DNA of 64,000 nt from Nymphaea colorata. Taxonomy: Eukaryota > Streptophyta > Magnoliopsida > Nymphaeales > Nymphaeaceae. Position 1 is the first letter of the stretch, and every line of letters begins with the position of its first letter. The stretch is from contig NC_045141.1 of NCBI RefSeq assembly GCF_008831285.2, forward strand, positions 11,272,106 through 11,336,105, in the 5' to 3' direction. The notes below the pieces were generated by a model that had not been told where the DNA came from, made no database searches, and was given only the letters and a program-made list of their open reading frames with translations. The translations under genes and the position numbers were made by a program. Positions 46,811 through 59,240 of the stretch are shown one piece after another.

Positions 46811-49800
46811 GTCGGCCCCATGACCATATTTCTTTTTAATTAACTTATCATTCACCTCATACCAACCAGAAACAATTTGATGCCTAAAGCGTTTGATTTG
46901 ATTGGTAGGATTATCAACTCCAAGTTGACGCTTAAAAAAGGGAGAAAAAGCCTACCCCAACCCAACCATCATCATTCATCTTTTTTAGTTGTGAAGGTGA
47001 CTGCTGGTTCATCTTGGCTTCCAAAGTGCTCGCCTTTTGTTGGTTCCAGAATCTCCTCCCTCAAACAAACGTCACAGAAAGACAAACAAAAAGCGTAATT
47101 TTTGGAAAAAAATAATAAAAAAATTTCCAATTAATATGAAAACAATTAATGAACTAGCTACCGGTACTTATTAATATTCAACTTGGAATTAGAGGCATCC
47201 AATGACGCACCAGGACCATTTATTAATATATATGAGATGCCATCGGAACTTAGATAAGAATATGGCCCTTGAGGCACCCGCCATTGACATATTCATTATG
47301 TTTGCCTTGTAATTAAGTTTGCATGCAAAAGTAACATTTTATTCAACAGTTGGTATTTACCAAAAGAAAAAAAAGATGAGAAGTAGCAATAGGATGACAA
47401 ACAAATCAGAACATATTAACTACATTAGACTGCTAAATTGATGACTATTGTTCTTAAAAAGAAGCAAAAGAGTGAATTTCTCTTAAGAGTGCGAATTGAC
47501 AGACACGAATTTGCCATTAACAATAGAGGATGGGATGACTTATCAATTGTCTACTTATATACCGTGAAAAAACATTTCTCCTGACGGTAATTCCTTTCTA
47601 ACCAGATCTTCAATAAAATGTGAAGGATCGATTTTAATATAGTGTGATTCCCGTAAACTTAGTGGTTAGGTTGTAACATTTCAAGAATTCAATCTTGCAT
47701 TTAAAATTGTAAAAACTTTTGAAGGACTCATAAAATTTTGAAGGAACTGACTCAGTAAAAACTATTTAAAAAATTAAATCTGGTCAACTTGCAAATAAGA
47801 GTTAGGAGGATCTCGTCGGTATCGCTCGTCCCAGCATTCATATATTAAAATGTTTTTTCAATCCTTACGACAAGATTCCCACAACTCACATTTTCCAAAC
47901 AGAGGCTGCTTGCTTGCTTTTGTGGCTGTCGATTGCTGAGGTTCCTCCTTGCTCCATTCTTGGCCCTTTAAACTTTTTCTTCAATATTTTTATTTTACTA
48001 TGTCTTTTTTCTATGATAGTAGTCACACTTCACAAATATCTTTGAATAAAAAATATGGGCATGATGTGAATCAATCATTGAATTCGCAAATTTTGTATTG
48101 GCCGAGTCTCAATATGGACCGTCGGTTTTAGCTGTGAACGAGGAGCGGCTGGTGGGGATGTTGAGAATTATTGCGCTATTACTGTCATCTCTGCATCATG
48201 CTCTCTCTCTCTCTTATATTATTTCTTTCAGTTGAGAATTATTAACTTCGGTTCTTACTTTATGCCGGAGCTTTCATGTGCCATGGAGACTGCAAAACGG
48301 TGGGAGCGCCTCTGTTTCGGAGGCGGAGAAAGACTGTGGCCCTCTAGCGGTTAGGGAGCCGGTGAATCTCCGTCCTCTGATTCCCACACTGTTGTTTTCT
48401 TGTGGTTTCTTTTCCCTTGACCACTAACAGTTCGTCGTATGTTCATTATAGCATAAGCTGGTTGAAGGATGATTGTCAATCTCTGTGACAAAATGTTGAA
48501 GGTGAAACTTATAGTTGATAGGTGAAACTTATAGTTGATAAGTCATACAGTTTGGAACGTACATGGATGGAGTCTACACAAATATCGTTTTCGTGTTATT
48601 GAGAGGTTTTTGTCGGGGGTATAATACGACAATCATGAAAAAAAAAGAAAAAAACTGAGAAAATATGATAAAAATAAAAAAATTCTAAAAGTCAAGGAAG
48701 AAGAGAAACTAAAGACAACAGAAAAAAAAAGTAAAGAAGTAATAAATAAAAAGTTTTAAAAAAGACAAGGAGTTTTAGGACTTCTTTTGAATGTTTATTC
48801 ATTAGATAGCAAGTGAAACTAATCTGAGTTTCTTTTGTGCACTTTAGCTGACAGTTCCATACTCCATTTTTCTGTTAATTGAAACCAATTTCTTTTTTTT
48901 TATTATTTTTTTTTGAAGTAGTTACATTTTGAGACTTTTTTTTTTATTATTATTTTCTTGAAGTAGTTACATCTTATATAAAAATGTTGAAAACTGATAT
49001 TTTTATACCCCTATCAAAGTTTAAAAACTTTAATTTAAAAAACTGATAGTTTCCATGTTTGAGTGATAAAATTCGATTGATTTCAAAAGGACGTCAAATC
49101 AATAATTTTAAAACTTTATTAGCTCAAATATATTACGCATGTACTTTTTTTACATGATTTTCCAACATAAACGTCACTATATTATGCAGGAATAGAGCCA
49201 AGTACAATAATTTCTTCACACACAAAATTACCTCTTTGGCCTCTCCTAAAATAACAGCTTACGTATAAGTGCCTCTCCTTCCTTAAATTTTTTGTTCTGC
49301 CTCTTTCTAATAACAAATTACATACAAGTGCCCCTTCAATCCTTGAACTTTTGGCTCCCTAGGGCAGAAAGCTCCTATCTTTCCTTTCCTTCCACACGCA
49401 ACTCTCTCTCTTTCTCATACAAATGAGAAGATCTAAAAAAAAAACTGCTCCACTTTTTTGGAAAATAAGCTAATAACGAACCTATTCTCAATTTTTTAGA
49501 ATAAAAGCCCAACCTCTTAATTTTACGTTTAAAAATATTATAAACAAAATGAGAACATCCTAACACGTTTATAAATACTAATTCAGGATAAATCACATTT
49601 TAGTTCATTTTATCTTTGTTAAAAATATCAAAATTTTGCTGTTTATTTATTATTATTAAAAAAACATTATTAAAATAAAAAATAACCAACTTAATACATG
49701 TTTCCCATTGAATCACTCTTAAAACCGTATCGATAAGGTTATATTACACAAAAACACTTTAATAATTATTCTTAGTGGGCTTGGTTTTCGCTTTTTACTT

Positions 49801-50642
49801 AATTGATCAACTAATATTCTCTCTCTCTCTCTCTCTAAAGCAACTTTGCAGAGTAGAGTAAACAAAAACAAAACAAAACAAAAAGGAGACTAACTTATTT
49901 ACCTGTTTAAAAGCCCTTCTATATATGCAATGATGGGGGAAGTTGATCAAAGGTGTGACGTATTTTAATGAATACGCGACTCTAATTTATGGATGCTGCC
50001 CGCTTCCCGCGCTTGTCTTATCTCTCACAGATTCGTCCAAGATGGAAGCAGCGACCGCCGTGGAGTTAAGATGCGTCCGCACATGGCCCAAACCCGTGGG
50101 CTACCTTCTTCCCGCTTCCCTTTCTTGACAGCGCCACGATTATTGGGGCCACGGAGTGACCGCTTGGCCCCAGCCGGACGTCACCGTCCGTCGACCTTCA
50201 TTCTCTTCTTTATTTGCGTCCCAGACGAGACGATATTCCAGTACAGGACATGACGGCTTTGCCTTCCTGAAGGGGGCTGCATGCGACAATGGTGACCACA
50301 GTCCATTATTCGTCTTCCCGAGTCACGGTTTTACATTATTTTTTTCAATTTCGGGTGGGGAAGGAGAGGTGAGAAGTCGAAGCTTTCCAGAATTTTTTTT
50401 TGACAGGGCACTTGTTCTTAGATTTTTACATCCAAAACCAAAAGGGGGCACTAAGCATATAAGAAAACAAATATTGGAAAATGTTAAATATAAAAATAAG
50501 ATTAGATATATGTGGCTTCTTTCGGTTTTTGTTCCACAGGTTTAAAGCTATTTCGAGACTTGGGTAGGAGCTTGCCACCATTTGCAATCTAGAAATTTAA
50601 TACCCAACAAGAATCGAACGACTGCACATGATGAGCTGTGGA
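46811..50642. other. Intergenic, no gene recognised
   Basis: Mostly AT-rich. A GC-richer patch at 48130-48430 and another at 49980-50350 have protein-like short frames without known motifs. A 20-bp tandem pair (AGGTGAAACTTATAGTTGAT) lies at about 48500-48541. Confidence 0.35.
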
Positions 50643-51072
50643 TAAGGATGTCAATATATTCGATTTGAATCGGATATCCGACCGAGCCAATCCGAAAAAA
50701 TCAGATATAGAAAACAAATTTAATATCCGATTAAAAAATCAGATCAGATTCAAATTTAATAAATGGCATCTGATCGGATTTAGATTCAGATATACATAAA
50801 TATCAGATCAGATTCGGATATGGATTCAGATCAGATTCATTTTTAGACAAATATCTTGTATCTAATGATTTGAAAATTAGCAAAATCCAGTTCAAAAATT
50901 GGATTTGGATATAAAAAATAAAAATCGGATTCGGATTGTAAAATCAGATTTTGGATTTGGATTCAGATATGACTTTTCTTTATTCGATTTCGAATCTGAA
51001 CATGTGAATATCCGAAAAAGCTTATATGATTAAGGATATATCCGATCCGAATCCGATTAGTTGACATCCCTA
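50643..51072. mobile_element. 430-bp TIR element with GGATGTCAA ends and GGAT-iterated interior
   Basis: The left end TAAGGATGTCAATAT is mirrored by the right end, in complement TAGGGATGTCAACTA. Both continue into ATTCGGATATCC-like sequence. The interior is a degenerate array of CAGATTCGGAT words. Non-coding. Flanks permit a TA duplication. Related fragments lie at 46490-46810, 38570-38660 and 19285-19370. Confidence 0.65.
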
Positions 51073-52173
51073 GTAGTTGCAGAGACAATTTTTTTTTTGG
51101 CTAGGGAGCACTATCTTGACAATTTTCATTCCTTAAAGGGGATGACTATATAAAATTAGCAAATGTTTGAAGTATGATAAACAGAAATTATAGGACTAGT
51201 GTGCCTACACCACTATCTAATCAATATGTGGCTCCGCCAATGCACATGGCTGCCCGACCACCTATGGTAAGCCCTAGAGGCAAAAATATTTCATGCTCAA
51301 AATGTAAACGATGCTTTTGGACGTCACTCTAAAACGATGTTCTGGTGTTAAAATACTGTTTTGCCTCTAAAATACTACTTAACAGCCAAAAACTTCTGGT
51401 TAAGGGGCACTGTAAGTGTAAATTTCAAACTTGAAGGGCACTCATATGTAAAAAAATTAAAATTAATGAGGTATCTATATATAAATAATATAAAGGTCTG
51501 GTGTGGGCAATTGCCCACGGCTACTGTTAACATGTGTTCTGGTGACAGTTGAAACTGGGTCTGGGAGAAATCCAAGTTTGAGGAAATGGTGCTTTCAAAA
51601 GGACAAAATATTTTACCCCAGGTTTTCACAAAAATGTTGTTTATGGGATGAATACACAAATCAAGTTTCGAAAACTGATTAAAAGTAGTAAGTTTCAATA
51701 AAACCTCATTTTTATAAAACGACTCTTTTTTTTTTTTGGGTTAAGGTGTCATCCAAATGCCACCTAAATTTTAGGTAGAATCATATGTTATTAATTGAAA
51801 GAGGGAAGAAGAAAGACATCTATTATAAAGTACGACCTACATATAACTAAAAATTGTGATGTATATTGGTTTCTAATTAGGTTTTCGAATGACGACACTT
51901 TGAGCATATAGTTGATCTACAACCATAAAATATAAGACTTTCAGTTAAGTGGGTGAGGCATCGATTACATATTTCTATGAATGAAACGGGAGCCATTTTT
52001 GCCGAAGTACTCAAAACATTGCATAAAAATAGCAATTTTGGCACAAACATTGGAGAACCTACAGTGATGAATAAAACAAAATTACTTTTTGTTATTGTTG
52101 TTTTGTTTTTAGAACTGGCAGATTAAAGTCAAGGAATCAAAGATAGTGACAAACTGGTTTATAATAGCCTTTT
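51073..52173. other. Intergenic, no gene recognised
   Basis: Nothing recognised. Confidence 0.35.
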
Positions 52174-52256
52174 TGGTAAACCATTAATCTGCGCATGTCA
52201 TCCTTGTGCAGGGGCCATGCTAATCTTCTCTGTATCATTCCAATTTTATCGGATGT
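52174..52256 (-). ncRNA. U6 snRNA copy, 5'-truncated (likely pseudogene)
   Basis: On the minus strand the sequence follows U6 from the ACATCCGATAAAATTGGAA segment through ATACAGAGAAGATTAGCATG, GCCCCTGC and AAGGATGACA to a diverged 3' end. The functional ACAGAGA box and the AGC triad region are readable. The first dozen bases of U6 (5' stem-loop) are missing, the GCGCAAATCG region is altered to GCGCAGATTA, and no terminal T run follows. No plant USE/TATA promoter was seen upstream. Active U6 normally splices pre-mRNA. This copy is probably inactive. Confidence 0.88.
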
Positions 52257-52537
52257 GGCTTAATTATTGGTTGCATATCTTTTCGGCCGAAACACTAATC
52301 TATGCATTTCGTGCAAACGTTAGGAACCAATTTACAAAAAAACATGCAAAGCGCAAAGTATTTTGCAAAAACAGTCCAATTTCCAGAAGTAACCAAAGTT
52401 GGTCACCTGCCAAACATCTTTCCGGCAAGGCTTATGTCCTCACCGTCAACTGGTTTTTGTCCAACCACCTTCAAAGCAGATAGTTCGCCTCACCATTACA
52501 AGTGTCCCATAGTCGTTGCCCATTACAAATAAAATTT

Positions 52538-52539
<2 letters not shown>

Positions 52540-52617
<78 letters not shown>
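52540..52617. repeat. TA microsatellite, about 78 bp
   Basis: Uninterrupted TA run. The small reading frame over it (IYIYIY) is an artefact. Confidence 0.97.
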
Positions 52618-52618
<1 letters not shown>

Positions 52619-53129
52619 TATATTACTACCAGTTCCTATCTTGTCCATCAGAAGTACTAATTTAATGGCTAATCTGCCTAATAAGAAAAAGTAATATGCT
52701 GCCAGAGCCACTCACCTAATTGATAAAGAGAATCTAGACAGAGATTAGAGCAGAAGAGGTTGAATACTTGGGCCCCAACACTAAAGTGGGCTTTTGGGTT
52801 CTCAAAATTGAGAAAATAAACTTGAGAAGACAAAGTGAAAACCCCTATAAGAGCAAAAGGGAGAAAGGTGAAAGAAAAAAGCACATTTTCAGGAAGACAA
52901 AAGGGTCCTCATGGGGTCAGGTGGTGGATTGTGAAGAGTTGGACAGCGAAGTGCGTGTGGACATCCAAAAACCAGCTAGGTCTAAATATTTGAAAAGGGC
53001 AGCAGTCCATCAAATGACCAACCAAAAGACCAATAATGCATGTAAAAAAAATGAATTATGAGAACTTGATTCAGCAAAAGTAATTAATTTGTCCTTGTTT
53101 GGTGGTCATTTCTACTAAATTTTATGTGC

Positions 53130-53175
<46 letters not shown>

Positions 53176-54601
53176 CTCATGGAGAGAGATGAGTAGAGAA
53201 GAAAAGTAAAAGAAAGGGAAAAGCTCTTTAATTTTCCTCCTTAGGATTAGGGGTTTTGGTGCTAGTTGGTTCAAAGATAGAACTGAATGTAAAGGGGTGA
53301 TGTTATACATTTGCACCAAACATAGGAGTACGTGTTTGGGGCTCTAAAAGATGAAAATGCTTCTCTATGAGAAAAGAATAATGGAAGAGAAAAGTTTTTT
53401 GTTTGGAGAACAAAAACATCCCCTATACACTTTCTTTTGAGGGGTTGAACATGTGGGTAGATTTTTGGGCCCAAAAACCCATCTCAACCTCTTGCCGACA
53501 AATAGAGCCCAACCAGCTATAGAGGAACCCCCTCATAGTTGACAAACTCCAGGTGGCCCCATCTGGCCTTATATACCATATTTGAAGCTAAAAAGGTTGG
53601 TGCTTTACATACTCTTTGATGCAATGACAAAGGCTCTCAAATGAATGCTAATAGGAGTGAATTCCCTCAACCGTAAGGGGTTGATTGGCAATGGCAGCAT
53701 CTTGTTGCTGTTCCATGAATCTACCATAAAGATTTAGGCAGATATGAAATACATACAGTATTCCAGTATTTTATGGATCTACCTTAATCTATGCAGCATA
53801 TTTATAGAACAGTGATAGATTGTTCATATTACCAAATAAAACATAGGGGGACTAGAACATGTTGTACATGGAAATGTTGCTCATATTCCAACTATCTATA
53901 AATGCATTTGGGAACGAAGGGGATGACTTGCAGTTTCTCCAAGTAATCATATACAAGCTTATATGAAATCAGTGCCCTAAATGTGAAAATTATTCTTATG
54001 TTGGGCTCTGTGCCTAGGTTTTTGTGATCATTCCAAGAAGCTATCAAAAAAGAAGATCTCCAACTATTATAGATCATGAAGGGGAATAAAAGGTGATGAC
54101 AGCTGAAGAAAATCTTGTAGGCCTTTAGGCAGTATTTGATTAATTAAATGAGGCAACAAGTGTTTTAAATAACCTAAAAAAGTTGGCCCAAGTACTCAGT
54201 GTAATGGGCTTCAAACCACCTACAGCTAGCTTTCAATTTCGTTCTATAGGGAATGCATGAAATTTCTTAGTTGGATACATGAGTATATAAGCTCTACAAA
54301 TTTCTCAAAATCTTCCACATCAATTATGTCAAGTCCTTTCAAACACATGGGGTGTTACATGAATCATACACTCATTGCTCAGTCTTGATTGGTGGACTCC
54401 ACCAATGAAAGTGAAGAAAATGACCCCAACAAGGGATGACATATATAAAAGTTTTGGCGAGGCTTAGGTGATTACATAGTTGGATATAATAAAAAGTTTA
54501 CATAATTTGATATAACCTTGGGGTTTGAACTCAATGTGAATAGTTCCCCTTATGATATTTACATGTAATTAGATTTTAAGTAATGCTTTGATTTAAGTTT
54601 A
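52618..54601. other. Intergenic, no gene recognised
   Basis: Holds a GA microsatellite (53133-53171). Short frames have no known motif. Confidence 0.4.
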
Positions 54602-55080
54602 GTGTAACAACCCAACAATTCCCACATCAAGCTTGAGCTCCCAATTTATTAGATCCTAACCTGCCCTAGCAACTTCTGTTTTTTCCTAAAAAGGGATAAG
54701 AATCAAGAAAATCAATCACTTAACCACTACCTATATAAGTCCTTAAAGATCTCTTATTATCTTCAATATGAGATTAAATTTCCCAAAGTGGAGTGTGACA
54801 ATCCACCCCTTTAAAGCAGATGCATTTGCATGTATGGGACCCCAAATCTGAGCATTGAACTGATTTTGATACCATTATAACAACCCCATCACTCCTACAC
54901 TAGGTTTAGGCTCTCAAATTGCTCAACCTGCCCCTCAATAGTTTTTGTTCCTCTTCGAGAAAGGATATGAACTACGACAACCAATCACTCAACAATTCTT
55001 TTTATAAGTCATTCAAAAAGTCTAATAGTATTACAATATAGAACTAAACTTTTCAAAGTAGAGTGCGACATTTAGTTCAG
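54602..55080. repeat. Two diverged copies of an intermediate repeat (spacing about 280 bp)
   Basis: The phrases TAACAACCC...CAC...CTC, AAGGATA/AAGGGATAAGAA, CAATCACTTAACCAC, TATATAAGTC and CAAAGTGGAGTGTGACA occur in the same order in 54602-54802 and 54878-55072. Both are directly oriented and strongly diverged. This resembles plant repeats beginning TGATACCATT..TAACAACCC. The source element is not known. Confidence 0.55.
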
Positions 55081-55359
55081 TTTTGAACTAAAACATCATC
55101 CATCATTATTGGTTAATCATGATAACAAGTGGCTACATGTTACAAGTTTGATGTCTCAATTAGAATATTGTTTTATGGTAGTCATTTCACAGCTTTTGTA
55201 TACAAACATTGGTTGTTACTTAAATTATTAGCAACGGTTTCTTAAATAGTTGATGTTTCTATCATCAATATCTTGCAAAATCATTTTTATTACAAATGAC
55301 CTTAAATTTGCCGGACACACCATCTATTTTTGATATTTGGAAGAAGATATACAACTAGT

Positions 55360-55960
55360 CTGAAACAAGAACTAGATAGATTACGGCTATTGAAGAGGGC
55401 CTTGCCTATTAGGAAATTCTTTGTGGGGTTCCAACTTAATTCTAGCCTCCTATAGGATAAAAGAGTTTGATGTTTGGAAAAATGAATCTTAGAGATAAAA
55501 TAAAAATGTTAACAGATTAAAGTCAAATTATATCGAAAAATCAATACTTGTCGTCCAAGATCTTGTTGAGAATTTGAAGTAAATGATGTATAACAATAAA
55601 GGGAAACAAAGTCATGCAACTTAAGATATAGGGGCTATGTGGTTTGACTTAATCTTATATTAATGGAAGAGAACACTAAGAAGATTTTGCTATTATAAAA
55701 TCATACAAGCATATGAGGGCATGCATTATGGAAAGCAATATAATGAAATGGTCAACTTCAAGTGTGTACTCTATGTAGATGACCTTTGCCTCCACTTGAA
55801 TTTACTCTCTCTCTCTCTACCAAAAGATCCAACACTCTATCAACACTATTAATTTCAAAGCACTTGGCATTAAGAGATTTCAGGTTTGGACATCAACTTC
55901 ACAAAGTTCCCTTTGGAGAATTTTTTTTTTTGTAAATGAATCACATATGTACAAGGCCTC
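55360..55960 (+). pseudogene. Possible copia RT remnant
   Basis: A short stretch at about 55760-55790 reads CVLYVDDLCL, the form of the copia YVDD box. Flanking frames are broken and only loosely like RT. Could be chance. Confidence 0.25.
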
Positions 55961-57626
55961 AGTGGAATTTAGGAGACATATTTATATAAGCAAGTTTTCA
56001 TCAAGTAATAGCCACCCATGTGGGTATTATTATGGGAAAAAATTATGTGTATTTACCATTTTTATGTAAATGATTTTTAATTAAATCACATTTTACAAAA
56101 ATAATTTGATAACTGCAACGTATACTAATACCCTCCCAATTCAAGACGAACTATTTAGATGTCTACAACTTATTGCAAAATGTTAATGATTCTCAAAATA
56201 AACCACATAACAATCCTCCATAGTGGTTCTTAATAATTAAGCTATGCATTAATATTTTTCTATATTGGTTAGCTTAAATTGCTTAAAACTTGCCCTTACT
56301 TATACTACATCCAAACAATGCCTAATCTATGTAGTGCTACATCTAAATGATCTTTAGTTGGACTTGTCTTCTATCTACAAATTATATTTGTTGAATGAAC
56401 AAATGCCATGGCATTGCAAAGTACTATTGCATACATTAGAGAATAAACATATGATTTTTTTTTTATTTACACCATTCAATTTGATTTATGGGACATTGAT
56501 TTGTGAATTCATAGAATTGAGTTAGGATGTCAAGAGCAATTGGTTGCACATTGAGTTTTTATTATCATTTTTAATTGAATTTGAGATATAATGTTCGTCT
56601 CAAAAAATTGATATTTATCGATGTTGATTTATTTCTTGAAGGTTCATAGGTTTTGAGCTAGCTGGTTGACTGTCTAGGATTGTTGGATTATATATGTTTT
56701 TTTAGTATGGCTGTTAAAAAGGCTCACATGGATTAGGAGACTTTCAGATCTATTTTTTTCTATCATAGTTGACTACTACTTGTTAGAAGCATATACATTT
56801 TTGTTGCTCGATTTACTTTCTTTACTTTCTTCCTCCTTTACTTTTTTCCTTACGTCATCTTAACATTAACTATATTAATGTTTTTTTGGAAAGTTTGCAG
56901 TTTGGATTTTTGAAATTCATTAACTAGTCATGTGAACTTTGCCATGACTTATTTGTGGAAAACTATATTGAGCTTTACATCTTAAGCATGTTTTTCTATG
57001 CTGAGTTTGTCGTATCTAGAATTAAAGCAACATTTTACAAAAGACTACCTGCTTTGCTAAAAATGTGAATTTATCTTCTTTAGAAAATAGTGTCAATATT
57101 TTCCTTCTGAATGATTATTTATAAACTATTATGACAATGGTCATTTTAGGTTCAATAATGCATGCTTTTGATATGGGATATTAAATTAAAAGTGAAAGTA
57201 GATGCTTGATTGCTGCTTTCGTAATCTTATCTTACGATTCTTCACTAAAATAGTGCCAAAGTAGAGATGACAATTTTTTCTATTTTAAGGGGAAGCTTTT
57301 CATCATTGGTCAAGACTATTGCGCATAAAGAATGCAATCAATCAATTGATCAACTTATTCTACTTGATGTTTCATATGACTGATTCCTTGTTCAAGTATT
57401 GGAGATCATGGTCTATTGTTAGATAAAGAATGTGATTTTTGATGGCAAGACAATCAATCCATCGAAAGGAATCACTCTTTGCCCTCTCAATCATGTGCAT
57501 ATGGTTTTGGTACTAGCATTCCTCCATCACTTTACATGAGACACTGTTTTATCTAGTTTTTTTGCCATTCTATTCATCTTTGCTACAAAAACTTTGAATC
57601 AAGAAAAGTAGTAAGACATCAATCTA
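55961..57626. other. Intergenic, no gene recognised
   Basis: Strongly AT-rich. Nothing recognised. Confidence 0.4.
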
Positions 57627-57634
57627 TAACTGTT
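57627..57634. other. Target-site duplication TAACTGTT, left copy
   Basis: Identical to 58413-58420 on the other side of the GC-rich element. An 8-bp duplication is diagnostic of the hAT superfamily. Confidence 0.85.
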
Positions 57635-58412
57635 TAGGCTTGGGCGTCGGGCCAGCCCGGTTGGGCCCGGGCCCGATAACCCGGCCTGATAACCAAACCG
57701 GGCGGGAAGGGCGGCCCGGCTGCGGCCCGCCCGGCCCGACTCCTGCCCTCGGGCGGTCGGGCAGCCTCCGCCCTCCGCTCGCTCCCTTGACCCCTCCCTC
57801 TCTCTTCCCGTCTCCCTCTCCCTCTCCCTCTGCTGCCTCTCCTTCTCCCTTCCGTCTCCCTCTCCCTCTGCTCCCTCTCCTTTCCGTCTCCCTCTCCCTC
57901 TGCTCCCTCTCCCTTCCGTCTCCCTCTCCCTCTCTGCTCCCTCTCCCTTTTCCCTCTCCCTTTCCGCCTGGCCCGCTCGCTCCCCTCCCTCTCCCTCTCC
58001 CTCTCCCTCTCTGAGTCCGTCCCGTCTCCCTCTCCCTCTCCCTCTCCGCCTCCGTCCCCCGCAGCCCCGCTCGCTCCCCTCCCTCTCCCCCTCCGTCCCC
58101 CGCAGCCCCGCTCGCTCCCCTCCCTCTCCCCCTCCGTCCCTCGCAGCCCCGCTCGCTCCCCTCCCTCTCTGCCTCCGTCCCCCGCAGCCCCACTCCGCCT
58201 CCGTCCCCCGCGGCCCGCAGCTCGCTCCTCTCCCTCTCCACCTCCATTCCCCCGCAGCCCCCGCGCCCAGCTCTGTCTCCCTCTCCGCTCGGCTGCCCCT
58301 TCCCGTGTCTCCCTCTTCGCGGTGGGCCGAGCCGGGCCTGACTTTTGGTGGCCAGGCCCGGTACCCGGCCCGGCAAGATTATCGGGCCGGCCCGGCCCGA
58401 TGCCCACCCCTA
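57635..58412. mobile_element. GC-rich hAT-type MITE (778 bp) with CT-rich minisatellite core
   Basis: The ends are inverted repeats: TAGGCTTGGGCGTCGGGCC on the left, and on the right, in complement, TAGGGGTGGGCATCGGGCC. They continue inward as GCCCG-rich sequence that includes CCCGATAA on both sides. The core (about 57780-58310) is a minisatellite of CCCTCTCCCTCTG and CCCCGCAGCCCCGCTCGCTCCCC-type units. A perfect 8-bp duplication (TAACTGTT) flanks it. The long frames on both strands (up to 265 codons, Arg/Glu/Gly or Pro/Leu/Ser only) are products of base composition, not genes. Confidence 0.88.
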
Positions 58413-58420
58413 TAACTGTT
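58413..58420. other. Target-site duplication TAACTGTT, right copy
   Basis: Matches 57627-57634. Confidence 0.85.
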
Positions 58421-59240
58421 GTAAGTGGCATGACAATCTATGCAGTTACCAGTGTATTCTGTGATGGATTGTGCATCTTTGTCCATCTTGGGGATAATGC
58501 AAGTGCCCTTGTAGATGGGCCAACTAAAGGTAACTGAGATTCAACATGGTTTTGGCTATTGACAGTGAAAAGGCCACATTTTAAGTAATGAGATGGCTTG
58601 CATGTGAACAATGGAAATACCTCGCAAGTTAATACCTTTTGAATCCAAAGATTGAAGAAGTCCCCTGTCCTTGCCAAAATTATTTTTTTCCTTCAAATAA
58701 TCTGAGAGTGTCATTGGGAGTATACTTATTTGTTTGAGAACATTGCATACACTAGGTTCAAAAAGGGGACCAAGCTATATACAACTGACCACGTGAATGG
58801 GCTAATTTATTTTAATCAACTACAACAACTACCAAGCTATTCACATGATTAAATTTAAGATAGCTTAGTCTTTTTGATTCAGGGTACTCACATGCACTCT
58901 AACATAACGTGGCCTGTTTGTCTAATAAAGCTCATAGTGCAGACTAGAAGTTGCTTTTGAAGGTTCAACTTGGGCTGGTGGTCACAACACAAAATCTCTC
59001 TCTCTCTCTCTCTTAATATGATTTTGATATTTCTTTGGGGAAAACAAACTCTTAATGTTTTCCCTTTTTTGTCGCAGAACATTATTGTGGTGTTTTGGGA
59101 CCTAGAAACTAGATTTGTTTTACTAGGATTGACAACCACTTCCTCCTGATAAAGCGAGAGAAGACGTTCTACTTCTTTTCAAGCCTTATGACCCTTAGAA
59201 AGGAGTACAATATTTTGACATATATTTGTAATATATCTTA
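58421..59240. other. Intergenic, no gene recognised
   Basis: Short CT run at about 58994-59012. Nothing else recognised. Confidence 0.4.

Noticed and set aside
57624-58431. Open frames of 250 and 265 codons on the minus strand and 124 on the plus strand
   Set aside because: They consist almost only of Arg/Glu/Gly or Pro/Leu/Ser from a CT/GA-rich minisatellite inside a MITE. All frames stay open because of base composition.
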